A stretch of DNA of 64,000 nucleotides from Brevibacillus_H ginsengisoli (GTDB taxonomy: Bacteria; Bacillota; Bacilli; Brevibacillales; Brevibacillaceae): the NCBI RefSeq assembly GCF_050113715.1, contig NZ_JBNJQR010000012.1, positions 72,871 to 136,870 on the forward strand. Reading direction: 5' to 3'. The position numbers and the translations under genes are program-made. The notes below the pieces were generated by a model. It had not been told where the DNA came from. It searched no databases and saw only the letters and a program-made list of their open reading frames with translations. Below are positions 8,720 through 17,433 of the stretch, piece after piece (the stretch's first letter is position 1; the number at the start of each line of letters is the position of its first letter).

Positions 8720-9598
8720 TTACGCAAGTATTTCCGCTTCGGACGCCCCTAATATTCGCACTGCGTACACATCTTTCACAAAACCGCGCAGGGCATTATA
8801 AATCCGATGAACCTTGGCTTCCTTCTGGACCAAGGCATAGACCGTCGGACCACTGCCAGACATGAGTACTCCATCCGCCCCTGATTCCAGCATAAGCTCC
8901 TTGATCTGCTTCACTTGCGGATACCGCTCCAATGTGACGTTCTCCAATACATTGCCCAATGATCGACACATCAGCCCGAAATTCTGCTCTTCAATCGCTC
9001 GCAGCATCTGCTCTGTATTCGGATGATTGGTTATCTCCTTCACCCGAAGGTTTCCGTAAACATCGACGGTCGAAACCCCTATTGGCGGTTTGGCTAACAC
9101 GACCCAACACGGCGCTGGCGTTGTGAGATGCGTAATTAATTCCCCGCGTCCTTTGGCTAACGCGGTACCGCCATACACGCAGAACGGTACATCCGAACCG
9201 ATTTCCGCTCCGATTTCGGCCAGTTCATCAAGCGAAAGCTGAAGGTTCCATAGCTGATTCAATCCGCGTAACGTTGCCGCCGCATCGCTGCTACCGCCTG
9301 CGAGTCCAGCTGCTACGGGAATCTGTTTATCGATATAGATTTTCACACCCTGTTGAATATTGAAGCGCTCTTTTAAAATTTTGGCCGCCTTAAAGGCATG
9401 ATTACGTATGTCGTCCGGAACAAAACTGGCTGAACAATCGAGGGTGATCTCATCATGTCCAAGTAATGTTAAATCGACCCGATCGGCAAGATCAACAGTG
9501 GTCATAACCATTTCCACCTCATGATACCCATCAGGCCGCTTGGATGTGACGTCCAATGTTAAGTTAATTTTGGCCGGCGCTTTGACTGAGATCCGCAC
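8720..9598 (-). CDS. ispE: 4-diphosphocytidyl-2-C-methyl-D-erythritol kinase
   Basis: ATP-dependent kinase of the MEP pathway, phosphorylating CDP-methylerythritol for isoprenoid synthesis. GHMP kinase features are visible in the 292-residue protein: KAPAKINLTLDV at the N-terminus, the ATP loop PVAAGLAGGSSDAAATL (about residues 93-109), and the C-terminal motif LMSGSGPTVYALV. Start: GTG at 9598, eight bases after GAGG. A GTG at 9607 in the same frame has no ribosome-binding site. It lies between sspF and purR, as in B. subtilis. Confidence 0.96.
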   Translation of the reverse strand: MRISVKAPAKINLTLDVTSKRPDGYHEVEMVMTTVDLADRVDLTLLGHDEITLDCSASFVPDDIRNHAFKAAKILKERFNIQQGVKIYIDKQIPVAAGLAGGSSDAAATLRGLNQLWNLQLSLDELAEIGAEIGSDVPFCVYGGTALAKGRGELITHLTTPAPCWVVLAKPPIGVSTVDVYGNLRVKEITNHPNTEQMLRAIEEQNFGLMCRSLGNVLENVTLERYPQVKQIKELMLESGADGVLMSGSGPTVYALVQKEAKVHRIYNALRGFVKDVYAVRILGASEAEILA

Positions 9599-9713
9599 CT
9601 TCTTCACCTCTGTCTGTTGATTCTAATTCCTTATTTTATCACAGCCAGAATCAACCATGCCAGTAAATACGCCTTTCCACATATGGATGGCCTGTGACAT
9701 CGTATCGGCCTAT

Positions 9714-9748
9714 GAAAAAGAAAGCCAGAGGAATTCCCCGGCTTTCTA
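9714..9748 (-). terminator. Intrinsic terminator after sspF
   Basis: Minus strand AAAGCCGGGGAATTCC/TCTGGCTTT inverted repeat followed by TTTTTC, directly past the sspF stop. Confidence 0.85.
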
Positions 9749-9751
9749 GTG

Positions 9752-9943
9752 TCAACGAGTTGAATTGGTGTTTTGCTTGGCTAACGCTTCCTCTGCGATC
9801 TGGATAGCCCGTTTCACGAGATTACCCGCATCACGAGTGGTAATGCCTCCCCAGCCTTCCTGTTGCACCGTTTCATAGATCCCCAGGTCCTTGGCGAGTT
9901 CCATCTTGAATTGATCCGACATGATTCCGCGTCGACGACCCAT
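9752..9943 (-). CDS. sspF: Minor alpha/beta-type small acid-soluble spore protein SspF
   Basis: Forespore-made DNA-binding protein that protects spore DNA. The 63-residue protein matches SspF: MGRRRGIMSDQFKMELA at the start, the GIYETVQQEGWGGI core and DAGNLVKRAIQIAEEAL. Start: ATG at 9943 after AAGGAGG. A CATACTA element at 9976-9982 (minus strand) fits a sigma-G -10 region, but no convincing -35 was seen. It is flanked by its own terminators and lies between veg and ispE, as in B. subtilis. Confidence 0.95.
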   Translation of the reverse strand: MGRRRGIMSDQFKMELAKDLGIYETVQQEGWGGITTRDAGNLVKRAIQIAEEALAKQNTNSTR

Positions 9944-9994
9944 CGCTTCACAACCTCCTTCCTCGTTGACAAGTATAGTATGTGCCATCTTGGG

Positions 9995-10030
9995 AAAAAC
10001 AAAAACAGTAGAGCCAAATTGACTCTACTG
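9995..10030 (-). terminator. Intrinsic terminator overlapping the veg stop codon
   Basis: Minus strand CAGTAGAG (10023-10030) and CTCTACTG (10006-10013) pair, then TTTTTGTTTTT. The TAG stop of veg is inside the 5' arm. Confidence 0.9.
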
Positions 10031-10297
10031 TTGAATGAAGGTAATCCTGATGTGTTCATCTTCACGACAGACGGTTAGTTCCACGGTCTCTGTCAAAATA
10101 TCAGCATAGCTGTAAGAGACGCGCTCAAACAGTTGATCATCATCAAGCTTGACTACAAAAACTGATGGGTAGGTTTCTTCGAGGATGCCCGTCCGCTCGA
10201 CGGTCTTGCGACGACCACCATTAGCCTTTAGCACAATCCGCTCGCCAATGTGTAGGTCTAAACTGCGTTTAATATCAAGTAAAGCGTTTCTAGCCAT
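10025..10297 (-). CDS. veg: Veg protein (biofilm-associated regulator)
   Basis: Highly expressed small cytoplasmic protein; in B. subtilis Veg stimulates biofilm formation. The 90-residue sequence contains the diagnostic run LKANGGRRKTVERTGIL followed by ETYPSVFVVKLD and ERVSYSYADILTETVEL. Start: ATG at 10297, ten bases after GAGGTGG. Between veg and rsmA, B. subtilis has yabG, a sporulation protease; here only about 200 bases are present, with no coding sequence. Confidence 0.95.
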   Translation of the reverse strand: MARNALLDIKRSLDLHIGERIVLKANGGRRKTVERTGILEETYPSVFVVKLDDDQLFERVSYSYADILTETVELTVCREDEHIRITFIQQ

Positions 10298-10440
10298 CTT
10301 GTATTATCCACCTCGCTTGTTTCTATTATAACAGTCTACCCCTATTGTGTCAAATAAAAATTAAAATTATAGCAACCAACCTTAAGTTTTGTCAACGACT
10401 ATTTTTTCGCCCTTTTTGTTGAATTTTGCCTTTTTCACGC

Positions 10441-10496
10441 AAAAAAAGCCTCCCTTCCCGTAAACTTCTCATTTACGCTTGAAGGGAGGCTTTTTT
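10441..10496 (-). terminator. Intrinsic terminator after rsmA
   Basis: Perfect 10-bp GCCTCCCTTC/GAAGGGAGGC stem (10481-10490 with 10448-10457), an inner CGTAAA/TTTACG stem, and a 3' T-run on the minus strand. An opposite A-run makes it potentially bidirectional. Confidence 0.92.
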
Positions 10497-10497
10497 A

Positions 10498-11388
10498 TCA
10501 CGATTGGAGCAAATCCCCAAACGCGTTTGACAATTTTCCGAATTCTTCAATGGACAAGGTCTCTCCGCGTCTGGAGGGATCAATGCCCACGGACTCCAGA
10601 GCCTGCAGGATCACGTCTTTTTGCTCTTTTCCCGCAAAATTGCTCATGAGATTGTTCAACAGCGTCTTCCGTCTTTGTCCGAAACTGGCTCGTACTAAAC
10701 GGAAAAACAGCCGTTCGTCCCGCACCACAACAGCTGGCTCTTGGCGAATGGATAGTTTAAGTACCGCAGAATCCACATTAGGTTTCGGTACAAACACACT
10801 GGCTGGCACGATCATCGCTACTTCTGCCTCCGCGTAGAATTGGGCCGCAACACTGAGTGAACCGTAATCTTTGTTTCCTGGTTTGGCCGCTATGCGGTCG
10901 GCTACTTCCTTCTGGATCATGACGACAATATGTTTGAGCCGAAGCTGTTCTTCCAGCAGTTTCATGAGAATCGGACTTGTTACATAATAGGGAAGGTTGG
11001 CCACGACACTGATCTCATCATAATCGCGAAGTTTCTCTTCGATCAGTTGATTCAGGTTGAGCTTCAACACGTCACCATGCACGACTTCTACGTTGTCATA
11101 TGGAGATAACGTATCGGCAAGGATTGGCAACAGCCGCTGATCGATCTCAATGGCGATCACCTTTCCTGCCGCCCGACATAATTGTTCAGTCAATGCGCCA
11201 ATTCCTGGTCCAATTTCGATTACGGCTGTCTTTTTACTTAGCCGAGCCGCATCGACAATATTATGAAGAATGTTGGTATCCACCAAAAAGTTTTGTCCCA
11301 AGCTCTTTTTGAAGGAAAATCCGTATTTCTCCAGAATCTGTTTGGTTCTCGTCGGAGTGGCAATATCTTTTTGTTCGAGTACTGACAT
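10498..11388 (-). CDS. rsmA: 16S rRNA dimethyladenosine transferase RsmA (KsgA)
   Basis: Dimethylates the two adjacent adenines in the 3' terminal loop of 16S rRNA during 30S maturation. The 296-residue protein has the SAM-binding motif EIGPGIGALTEQL (about residues 59-71), the NLPYYVTSPIL catalytic motif near 128, and the family N-terminus KKSLGQNFLVD. The start ATG at 11388 directly follows the stop of rnmV, so translation is coupled. A strong terminator lies immediately past the stop. Confidence 0.97.
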   Translation of the reverse strand: MSVLEQKDIATPTRTKQILEKYGFSFKKSLGQNFLVDTNILHNIVDAARLSKKTAVIEIGPGIGALTEQLCRAAGKVIAIEIDQRLLPILADTLSPYDNVEVVHGDVLKLNLNQLIEEKLRDYDEISVVANLPYYVTSPILMKLLEEQLRLKHIVVMIQKEVADRIAAKPGNKDYGSLSVAAQFYAEAEVAMIVPASVFVPKPNVDSAVLKLSIRQEPAVVVRDERLFFRLVRASFGQRRKTLLNNLMSNFAGKEQKDVILQALESVGIDPSRRGETLSIEEFGKLSNAFGDLLQS

Positions 11389-11940
11389 TTATTGCTGCCC
11401 CCCCTCATCCAATTTGGCCAAAGCATCGGCGAATTCCTGACGGCTGATCTGGAACTGATTCAATCGCTTGTGCATCTGCTGAGCATTGGCATAGCCGATT
11501 CCCAATAAACCGCCTAGCTTGATTCTTCTTTCTTTGGCTTCGGGATGAGCCGTCAATCCAGCGTCGATCAAATCATCGAACGTGATTTCTTCTTCTTGCT
11601 CCATCATTTCGGTCTTAACTTGATCAAGCGCGCGTATAATAACTTCCACCGAAGCATTTTCTACCCCGATATTCCCTTTTTTCATACCTTCTTCTCGTTT
11701 AATAAAGGCGTGTTTACACCCGGGTACTTCTCTGCTAATGATCTTACGGATTCGCTCCCCCTGAAAGTCAGGGTCCGTAAACACAATGACTCCACGCTTC
11801 TCCTGGGCGAGACGTATTTTACGAATCGTATACGGATTGATCGCCGAGCCTCCTGTCTCAATTGTATCCGCGTTTACGGCCCGTTTAATCGCCGCCGTAT
11901 CATCGCGCCCTTCCACGACTATAACCTCTTTTATCTTCAT
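11389..11940 (-). CDS. rnmV: Ribonuclease M5
   Basis: TOPRIM-domain endonuclease that matures 5S rRNA from its precursor in low-GC Gram-positives. The 183-residue protein begins MKIKEVIVVEGRDD, carrying the TOPRIM glutamate, then TDPDFQGERIR with the DxD-type metal site, and GNIGVENAS. A start two codons upstream (11946) is also possible; the ATG at 11940 matches the family N-terminus. The retention of RNase M5 is notable because the rRNA operon at the right edge lacks a 5S gene after its 23S gene. Confidence 0.95.
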   Translation of the reverse strand: MKIKEVIVVEGRDDTAAIKRAVNADTIETGGSAINPYTIRKIRLAQEKRGVIVFTDPDFQGERIRKIISREVPGCKHAFIKREEGMKKGNIGVENASVEVIIRALDQVKTEMMEQEEEITFDDLIDAGLTAHPEAKERRIKLGGLLGIGYANAQQMHKRLNQFQISRQEFADALAKLDEGGQQ

Positions 11941-12067
11941 CTGCATCCTTCATCCTTTAACACCTTTATACCTAGTATGTAGCATGCCCAGCCGAAACTT
12001 GTAAACAGAAGAAAAGAAAGTTTGGCTGAAACGTTCATTAATTCTTCATCGTCTTTACCTACAAACG

Positions 12068-12099
12068 AAAAATAGAAGACAGGAGATTACCTCCTGCCT
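12068..12099 (-). terminator. Probable intrinsic terminator after yabE
   Basis: Minus strand GCAGGAG, GTAAT loop, CTCCTGTC, then TTCTATTTTTC. The T-run is interrupted, so strength is uncertain. Confidence 0.65.
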
Positions 12100-12153
12100 T
12101 TGGTAAATGTGGGACCACTTCATCGAAGCGTTTGATTTCGCTTCGGTAAGTAC

Positions 12154-13182
12154 CTATGGTTTGTTGGGTCCGATGATATATACGGTTTTGCCTCGCTTGC
12201 GGCCAAAACGATTGGCCTCTGCCTCCGTACCTAAGAAAACATCAATCTTGTTGCCTTTGACGGCACCACCCGTATCCTCTGCGCGGCGATAACCGACTCC
12301 CTCAATATACACCCACCATCCAAGCGGAATGACACTTGGATCAACAGCGATGGTTCTGCCTTCCGTTGCTCTTGCACCCGTTGAGGTATGTGTTCCAACG
12401 GCTGGGGAATAGGCTGTTAAGCTAACATTATTTATTACCTGACTTGGTCTGAACACGAACCCACCACGAGAAGTAATGGATGCGGCCGAAACCGTCTTGT
12501 TGGCGGTTCCCACCAGGAGAACCTGATCTTCCTTAGGAGCAACCACTTCTCGCTTGACTAGCTCGCGAGAAACTTCCTTGCCGTTCTCCAAATTGACTTT
12601 GTACTGAACGACAGCTTTACCCGGCTGACCTTTTCGAAGGACACGCGTCTTTCCTTTGGAGAGAGAAGCGTCGGCTTTACGAATTTCCTGAAAAGGTACT
12701 TCTTGTTGAACTTGCACGAGTTTTTGGTCTATGCGGCTTATCGAAATCTTCGTATCTTTTGAGACCGTCGATGTTAAGGCAGGTTGCACCTTGTCTTGTT
12801 GTCTGAGAGTAACCCCAGCATCCTTTAGTACACTTGCTACGTCTCGTTTGACTGTATGTACTATTTTTGTTTGCCCGTCTACTTGAACAGGCACAGCCCA
12901 GCTCGTTTGCAATTGGACGGTCATGGATTCCTTAAGAGGCGCAGTCGCTTCCGGTGAGAGAACATCATGCTCCAACACCGTAATATTCTGCTCTTTCAGA
13001 AACTCCTGAACTGTATCCGCATGCGTCTCATAGTTCTTGGAAACGCCATCCACAGAAAGCGTTAGATGCTTTGGCTGGGTAGCTAGGACAAAGAAGAAGC
13101 TTGCAACAGATAACGCCAGTAAGGCAATCCCCACCCAGAGGATCAACGCCTTATGCGTCACCCATATCTTGCCAATCTCCAT
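12154..13182 (-). CDS. yabE: YabE-like cell-wall protein: DUF348, G5 and 3D domains
   Basis: Membrane-anchored or secreted protein of the Rpf/Sps-like autolysin group. From the ATG at 13182 (after AAAGGAG) the 342 residues comprise: a short basic start and one membrane segment (about 10-35); two DUF348 repeats with SVDGVSKNYETHADTV and VDGQTKIVHTVKRD; a G5 domain around residues 135-210; and a C-terminal 3D domain (about 250-342) with the conserved Asp residues in IAVDPSVIPLGW, RRAEDTGGAVKGNKIDVF. The 3D domain is shared with lytic transglycosylases, so a peptidoglycan-cleaving role is likely but unproven. A strong sigma-A promoter lies just upstream. Confidence 0.92.
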   Translation of the reverse strand: MEIGKIWVTHKALILWVGIALLALSVASFFFVLATQPKHLTLSVDGVSKNYETHADTVQEFLKEQNITVLEHDVLSPEATAPLKESMTVQLQTSWAVPVQVDGQTKIVHTVKRDVASVLKDAGVTLRQQDKVQPALTSTVSKDTKISISRIDQKLVQVQQEVPFQEIRKADASLSKGKTRVLRKGQPGKAVVQYKVNLENGKEVSRELVKREVVAPKEDQVLLVGTANKTVSAASITSRGGFVFRPSQVINNVSLTAYSPAVGTHTSTGARATEGRTIAVDPSVIPLGWWVYIEGVGYRRAEDTGGAVKGNKIDVFLGTEAEANRFGRKRGKTVYIIGPNKP

Positions 13183-13212
13183 TTTCCACACTCCTTTAAC
13201 AAAGCCGTCTCG

Positions 13213-13241
13213 ATTTTATGCTACTTTTCTCCGTTTGTCAA
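13213..13241 (-). promoter_or_regulatory. Sigma-A promoter of yabE
   Basis: Minus strand TTGACA (13236-13241), 17-base spacer, TAAAAT (13213-13218), about 30 bases before the yabE start. In B. subtilis yabE is also controlled by ECF sigma factors; no such promoter was assigned here. Confidence 0.8.
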
Positions 13242-13495
13242 ATTCCCCCCTAAAAATCAAGTTGTAATTACTGGAATTCATGTCGCGGCATTAGGTATTA
13301 AGCTAACAGAAAAGGTTTGTAAAAAGATAGCTTATTCCTGTCGATTCAGTTGTCGATCCTTTACTTTTTTGTTCGACAATTGGGAAAAGCTACGTTTCTT
13401 TTCAATGTATGCAAACTCTTTAATATGTATTACATTTTTCGAAAAAACCAACGAATACATAGGGGAAAACTAGGGTTAGGACAAGCATGTGGCAC
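13242..13495. other. Non-coding tatD-yabE intergenic region with two 0A-like boxes
   Basis: This AT-rich stretch has no credible gene. Near its middle it holds ATTGTCGAAC on the minus strand (13371-13380) and TTGTCGAT on the plus strand (about 13349-13356). Both resemble the Spo0A box TTTGTCRAA. Whether Spo0A acts on yabE is inference. Confidence 0.4.
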
Positions 13496-13523
13496 GAAAA
13501 AAGACACCTTTTGCAAGGTGCCT
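13496..13523 (-). terminator. Intrinsic terminator after tatD
   Basis: Minus strand GGCACCTT/AAGGTGTC stem with a four-base loop followed by TTTTTTCG. Confidence 0.85.
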
Positions 13524-13559
13524 TTGTCGATAATCCATTAAATTTTAGGGAGATGCAGT

Positions 13560-14327
13560 TTACGGAAGTTTAAACAAACGCTTGGCATTCTCTGAAGTAA
13601 TTGCCGCCATTTCCTCAAGAGTAACTCCACGCAGATTTGCCAACTCCTCTGCCACGTATCGCACATATCCGGTTTCGTTACGTTTTCCCCGGAATGGATG
13701 CGGAGTGAGGTACGGACAATCGGTCTCCACTAACAAGCGGTCAAGCGGTACCTTTGATGCCACTTCTTTCGGTTGTTTGGCATTCTTGAACGTCACCGGA
13801 CCGCCAAATGAGATGTAGAAGTTCAGATCAAGCGCCATCTGTGCAGTTTCCCAGCTTCCCGAGAAACAATGCATGATCCCGCCTACTTCCTCCGCTTTCT
13901 CTTCGCGCAATATACGGATGACGTCTTGATGGGCATCCCGGTTATGAATCACGATAGGCAACTTCAATTTACGGGCAAGGCGGATCTGTTTACGAAAAAC
14001 CTCCGCTTGAACATCTCGAGGCGATGTATCCCAGTAATAATCAAGTCCCATCTCGCCGATCCCGACAACCTTGGGATGCTTGGTCAGCTCCTCAATCCAT
14101 TCGAGATCAGCATCGGTCATGTCCTTGGCATCTTGCGGGTGCCAGCCAACCACTGCGTAAATGAACTCGTACTTCTCGGCAAGCTCCAGACAAGTAGGGA
14201 TCGTCTCCCGATTAAAGCCAATGTTAATAATGGTTGAGATCCCGTTCTCACGAGCTCGGGCGATGACGGCATCCCGATCCTCGTCAAACTCTGGTGCGTT
14301 TAAATGTGCATGTGTATCGATGATCAA
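13560..14327 (-). CDS. tatD: TatD family metal-dependent deoxyribonuclease (YabD)
   Basis: Amidohydrolase-fold nuclease acting on single-stranded DNA ends. The 255-residue protein shows the metal ligands in order: DTHAHLN (residues 4-10), GEMGLDYYW, VIHNRDAH, GIMHCFSGSW and VETDCPYLTP. Start: TTG at 14327 (MIIDTHAHLN), ten bases after AAAGGG, which overlaps the end of metS; no better start exists upstream. Co-transcription with metS is likely. Confidence 0.94.
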   Translation of the reverse strand: MIIDTHAHLNAPEFDEDRDAVIARARENGISTIINIGFNRETIPTCLELAEKYEFIYAVVGWHPQDAKDMTDADLEWIEELTKHPKVVGIGEMGLDYYWDTSPRDVQAEVFRKQIRLARKLKLPIVIHNRDAHQDVIRILREEKAEEVGGIMHCFSGSWETAQMALDLNFYISFGGPVTFKNAKQPKEVASKVPLDRLLVETDCPYLTPHPFRGKRNETGYVRYVAEELANLRGVTLEEMAAITSENAKRLFKLP

Positions 14328-14345
14328 GCGAATTCAGCCCTTTCG

Positions 14346-16391
14346 TTACTTCACAATGGCTCCGTTCGGCATGCTTGGATCAACCGTTGCCAACGTAAGC
14401 TCCTCACCTTGGGATGCAGCCAGAATCATCCCTTGGGACATAACCCCGCGAAGTTTAACCGGCTTCAAATTGGCCACGACGATTACTTTTTTGCCGACCA
14501 TTTCTTCCGGTTGGTAGTATTTTGCGATACCGGATACAACTTGACGTTGTTCATAGCCCATATCGAGTTGAAGAATAAGCAATTTATCCGCGTTCGGGTG
14601 TTTCTCACAAGCGGTTACTTGGCCTACACGAAGCTCTACCTTCACGAAGTCGTCGATGGAGATTTCGTCTTTGGCATCTGCAGGTTTTGCCGCCACCTCA
14701 GCTTGATTATCGGTAGTTACCGGTGTTTCTTTGTTGTCGGACACGCTTTTTTCTCCTTTCAGGGCTTCCAGCTTCTTCTTGTTCTCTTCCGCTTGTCTGC
14801 GGGCTTCTGCTGTCGAAGCATCAATAAACTCTAGTTCTTTCTCCACTTCAAGACGAGGATAGAGAACTTCTCCGCGAGAGAGCTTGCTTCCAGCTTTCAG
14901 CTGACCCCATTGATACGCGGATTCCCATGCTTGGCTGTCAGTTTGATCAGCAATTCCGAGCTGCTCCCAAATCTTCGCAGGGGTTTTGGTCATGAACGGC
15001 TGAATCAAGATCGAGATGATGCGAATGCTCTCCGCAAGGTTATACATAACGGTTCCAAGACGCGCTTGGTTCTCCTCTGATTTGGCCAACGCCCATGGTT
15101 GTGTTTCGTCAATATATTTATTGGTGCGTCCGATCAGCTCCCAGATATGGGTTAAGGCATTGCTGAAGCGCATCTCATCCAAATGTTCTTCCGCCAGTGA
15201 GGCTGTCTTGGTTGCAAGCGCGATTAAATCTTCGTCGAATTCTCCTGGCTGTGTCGGAGCTGGCAATACTCCATCAAAGTATTTCTCCACCATCGCCACA
15301 GTTCGGCTCACCAGGTTACCCAGGTCATTCGCCAAGTCAAAATTGAGTCGTTGGACAAAGCTCTCAGGAGTAAACACGCCATCTTGACCAAACGCGATCT
15401 CGCGAAGCAAGAAATAACGCACGCCATCAGAACCATATCGGTCGATCAGGAACTTCGGATCGATTACGTTTCCTTTCGACTTGGACATTTTGCCGTCTGG
15501 CATTAACAACCAGCCATGACCGAAGATCTTTTTCGGCAATGGTTCACCGATAGCCATCAAGAGAATTGGCCAATAAATGGTGTGGAAACGCAAAATATCT
15601 TTTCCAACGAGGTGAACATCCGCAGGCCAGTAATTCTTGTATTTGCTGTCGTCATTCGAGAGATAACCCAATGCTGAAATATAGTTGGTCAAGGCGTCAA
15701 TCCACACATAGACAACGTGCTCTGGATCGCTTGGAACCTTGATTCCCCAGTCGAACGTACTGCGAGACACACTTAAATCTTGCAATCCCGGCTTGAGGAA
15801 GTTGTTAATCATCTCATTGCGGCGAGATTCCGGTTGAATGAAATCCGGATGTTCCTCGATATATTGAAGCAGTCGATCTTGATAGTTTGACATACGGAAG
15901 AAGTAATTCTTCTCTTTCACCAAATTGACGGGACGTCCGCAATCTGGGCAGAAGTAGCCTTTGTCCGTTTTGGCTTGGGTTTCGGTCCAAAACGCCTCGT
16001 CCGGCACACAGTAATATCCCTCATATTCTCCGAGATAAATATCGCCTTGATCGAGGAGACGCTGGAAGATTTTTTGAACCACTTCCTTGTGGCGATCCTG
16101 AGTTGTACGGATGAAATCGTCATAAGTAATGTCCAGCTTATCCCACAAGTCACGAATCCAATCAACAACCGGATCGATGAATTCCAGCGGCTGTTTACCT
16201 TCTTCCTTGGCGCGCTCTTGGAGTTTTTGTCCGTGTTCATCTGTTCCTGTCAAATAATAAACATCATACCCGCGCAAACGCTTATACCGTGCCATCGCAT
16301 CTGCGGCAATCGTTGTGTAGGCGTTCCCAATATGAAGCTTATTGCTTGGATAATAGATCGGTGTGGTGATGTAATACGTTTTTTTACTCAC
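14346..16391 (-). CDS. metS: Methionyl-tRNA synthetase with C-terminal tRNA-binding domain
   Basis: Charges tRNA-Met. The 681-residue protein is the long form. The HIGH-type motif is LHIGNAY (residues 19-25), the knuckle cysteine region contains CPDCGRPVN, the KMSKS motif is KMSKSKGNVI (about 300), and after a charged Ala/Lys/Glu linker a C-terminal EMAPII-like tRNA-binding domain (about 575-681, VELRVGQVTACEKHPNADK) follows. Start: GTG at 16391 after GGGGG. The gene is preceded by a Met-type T-box leader, so expression should rise when tRNA-Met is uncharged. Confidence 0.97.
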   Translation of the reverse strand: MSKKTYYITTPIYYPSNKLHIGNAYTTIAADAMARYKRLRGYDVYYLTGTDEHGQKLQERAKEEGKQPLEFIDPVVDWIRDLWDKLDITYDDFIRTTQDRHKEVVQKIFQRLLDQGDIYLGEYEGYYCVPDEAFWTETQAKTDKGYFCPDCGRPVNLVKEKNYFFRMSNYQDRLLQYIEEHPDFIQPESRRNEMINNFLKPGLQDLSVSRSTFDWGIKVPSDPEHVVYVWIDALTNYISALGYLSNDDSKYKNYWPADVHLVGKDILRFHTIYWPILLMAIGEPLPKKIFGHGWLLMPDGKMSKSKGNVIDPKFLIDRYGSDGVRYFLLREIAFGQDGVFTPESFVQRLNFDLANDLGNLVSRTVAMVEKYFDGVLPAPTQPGEFDEDLIALATKTASLAEEHLDEMRFSNALTHIWELIGRTNKYIDETQPWALAKSEENQARLGTVMYNLAESIRIISILIQPFMTKTPAKIWEQLGIADQTDSQAWESAYQWGQLKAGSKLSRGEVLYPRLEVEKELEFIDASTAEARRQAEENKKKLEALKGEKSVSDNKETPVTTDNQAEVAAKPADAKDEISIDDFVKVELRVGQVTACEKHPNADKLLILQLDMGYEQRQVVSGIAKYYQPEEMVGKKVIVVANLKPVKLRGVMSQGMILAASQGEELTLATVDPSMPNGAIVK

Positions 16392-16427
16392 TATAAATCC
16401 CCCTTACAATTAGTCCTATTAAGAAAT

Positions 16428-16735
16428 AAAAAAAGACTCAGCCCCGAAATTGGGACGAGTCTTTATACCCGTGGTACCACCCAAATTTTCCACCCTTTTG
16501 CAAGGAATGGACTTGGCAAGTCAACATAGACTAATCCTTTAACGCAGGATAACGTCGAACACTTACTGTTCCACCAATCAAAAGGAACGGCTCGCATCCG
16601 AGAACTCCGGGGCCATCTTCAACTCACGCGCAAATACCGGTTTCCACCTTCCCCGGCTCTCTGAAATCTGGCATTGAATTTACTCTTCCCATCATCGTCC
16701 GCTTATGTAACAACAATCTCTATTATGTACTAAGT
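16428..16735 (-). promoter_or_regulatory. T-box leader of metS
   Basis: Minus-strand leader with the T-box sequence TGGGTGGTACCACGG (16469-16483), followed by a terminator hairpin GACTCGTCCC/GGGGCTGAGTC with a seven-T run (16428-16465). The upstream stem I region contains GGGAAGAGTA and AGAGAGCCGGGG-type motifs. A candidate specifier ATG lies at 16614-16616 in the context TTGAAGATGG. T-box RNAs sense uncharged tRNA by specifier-anticodon pairing and antitermination at the tRNA CCA end. The methionine specificity is inferred from the gene and that triplet. Confidence 0.92.
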
Positions 16736-16822
16736 TATTCCTTTGTAAACCTGCTGTCAAGGGTATTCCGATAAGGGCTGAACAACATTCAAAAAGGACG
16801 TCGTTTATCAATTAACAGGTGA

Positions 16823-16854
16823 TTTTGTCGAATGTGATATTTTATTCGACAAAA
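16823..16854 (+). promoter_or_regulatory. Inverted pair of Spo0A (0A) boxes upstream of abrB
   Basis: TTTTGTCGAA (16823-16832) and its exact inverse TTCGACAAAA (16845-16854), 12 bases apart, match the 0A-box consensus TTTGTCRAA. They sit about 190 bp upstream of the abrB promoter and downstream, in the divergent sense, of the metS leader. Confidence 0.6.
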
Positions 16855-17038
16855 TATGACGCATTTATCGAATGATTATGTTATACAATTTCCAGCTGTT
16901 TTCGGGATATTCTGGATATTACTTTTCGTTTACTCCTCATTCTGGTCCTATTTATGGTAAGTTTTTTAACCAGATCATAAATAAGTAAATAAATAGTGAT
17001 AAACGAATCCACATATTCTATAAATTGTAAAAGATATA

Positions 17039-17067
17039 TTGACACCTTTTGGAATCACTGGTATGAT
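17039..17067 (+). promoter_or_regulatory. Sigma-A promoter of abrB
   Basis: TTGACA (17039-17044), 17-base spacer, TATGAT (17062-17067): near-consensus. The first base of abrB follows 94 bases after the -10. Confidence 0.88.
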
Positions 17068-17080
17068 GAAAACAAAATTA

Positions 17081-17090
17081 ATTGTCGAAT
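17081..17090 (+). promoter_or_regulatory. 0A box just downstream of the abrB promoter
   Basis: ATTGTCGAAT lies in the likely initially transcribed region. In B. subtilis, Spo0A~P represses abrB from 0A boxes placed downstream of the promoter; the position here suggests the same. Confidence 0.6.
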
Positions 17091-17160
17091 ATTGACGATA
17101 AATACAAAGTGTTTAGGAATATAAATGCAAATTCCTACAATGTGAGAGGGGACAAGTACT

Positions 17161-17424
17161 ATGAAATCTACTGGTATTGTAAGAAAAGTTGATGAACTCG
17201 GACGTGTTGTAATTCCTATCGAACTTCGCCGTACACTTGGCATCGCTGAAAAAGACGCTTTGGAGATCTATGTAGACGGAGAGCGCATTATCCTGAAAAA
17301 ATACGAGCCAGCTTGCATCTTTACAGGAAATGCTGACAACTTGATTTACTACAAAGGCAAAATGATCAGCAAAGAGGCTGTACAAGAATTGATGTCCATG
17401 CTCGATAAATCTACTGTTGAATAA
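17161..17424 (+). CDS. abrB: Transition-state regulator AbrB
   Basis: DNA-binding protein that represses stationary-phase and sporulation genes during growth. The 87-residue protein is a typical AbrB: the swapped-hairpin N-terminal DNA-binding domain is MKSTGIVRKVDELGRVVIP followed by ELRRTLGIAEKDALEI, then the C-terminal dimerisation part with the conserved cysteine in PACIFTGN. Start: ATG at 17161 after GAGAGGGG. It is on the plus strand, convergent with rsmI and divergent from metS, as in B. subtilis. It is probably repressed by Spo0A through the 0A boxes noted upstream. Confidence 0.97.
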   Translation: MKSTGIVRKVDELGRVVIPIELRRTLGIAEKDALEIYVDGERIILKKYEPACIFTGNADNLIYYKGKMISKEAVQELMSMLDKSTVE

Positions 17425-17433
17425 CAAATGTCG

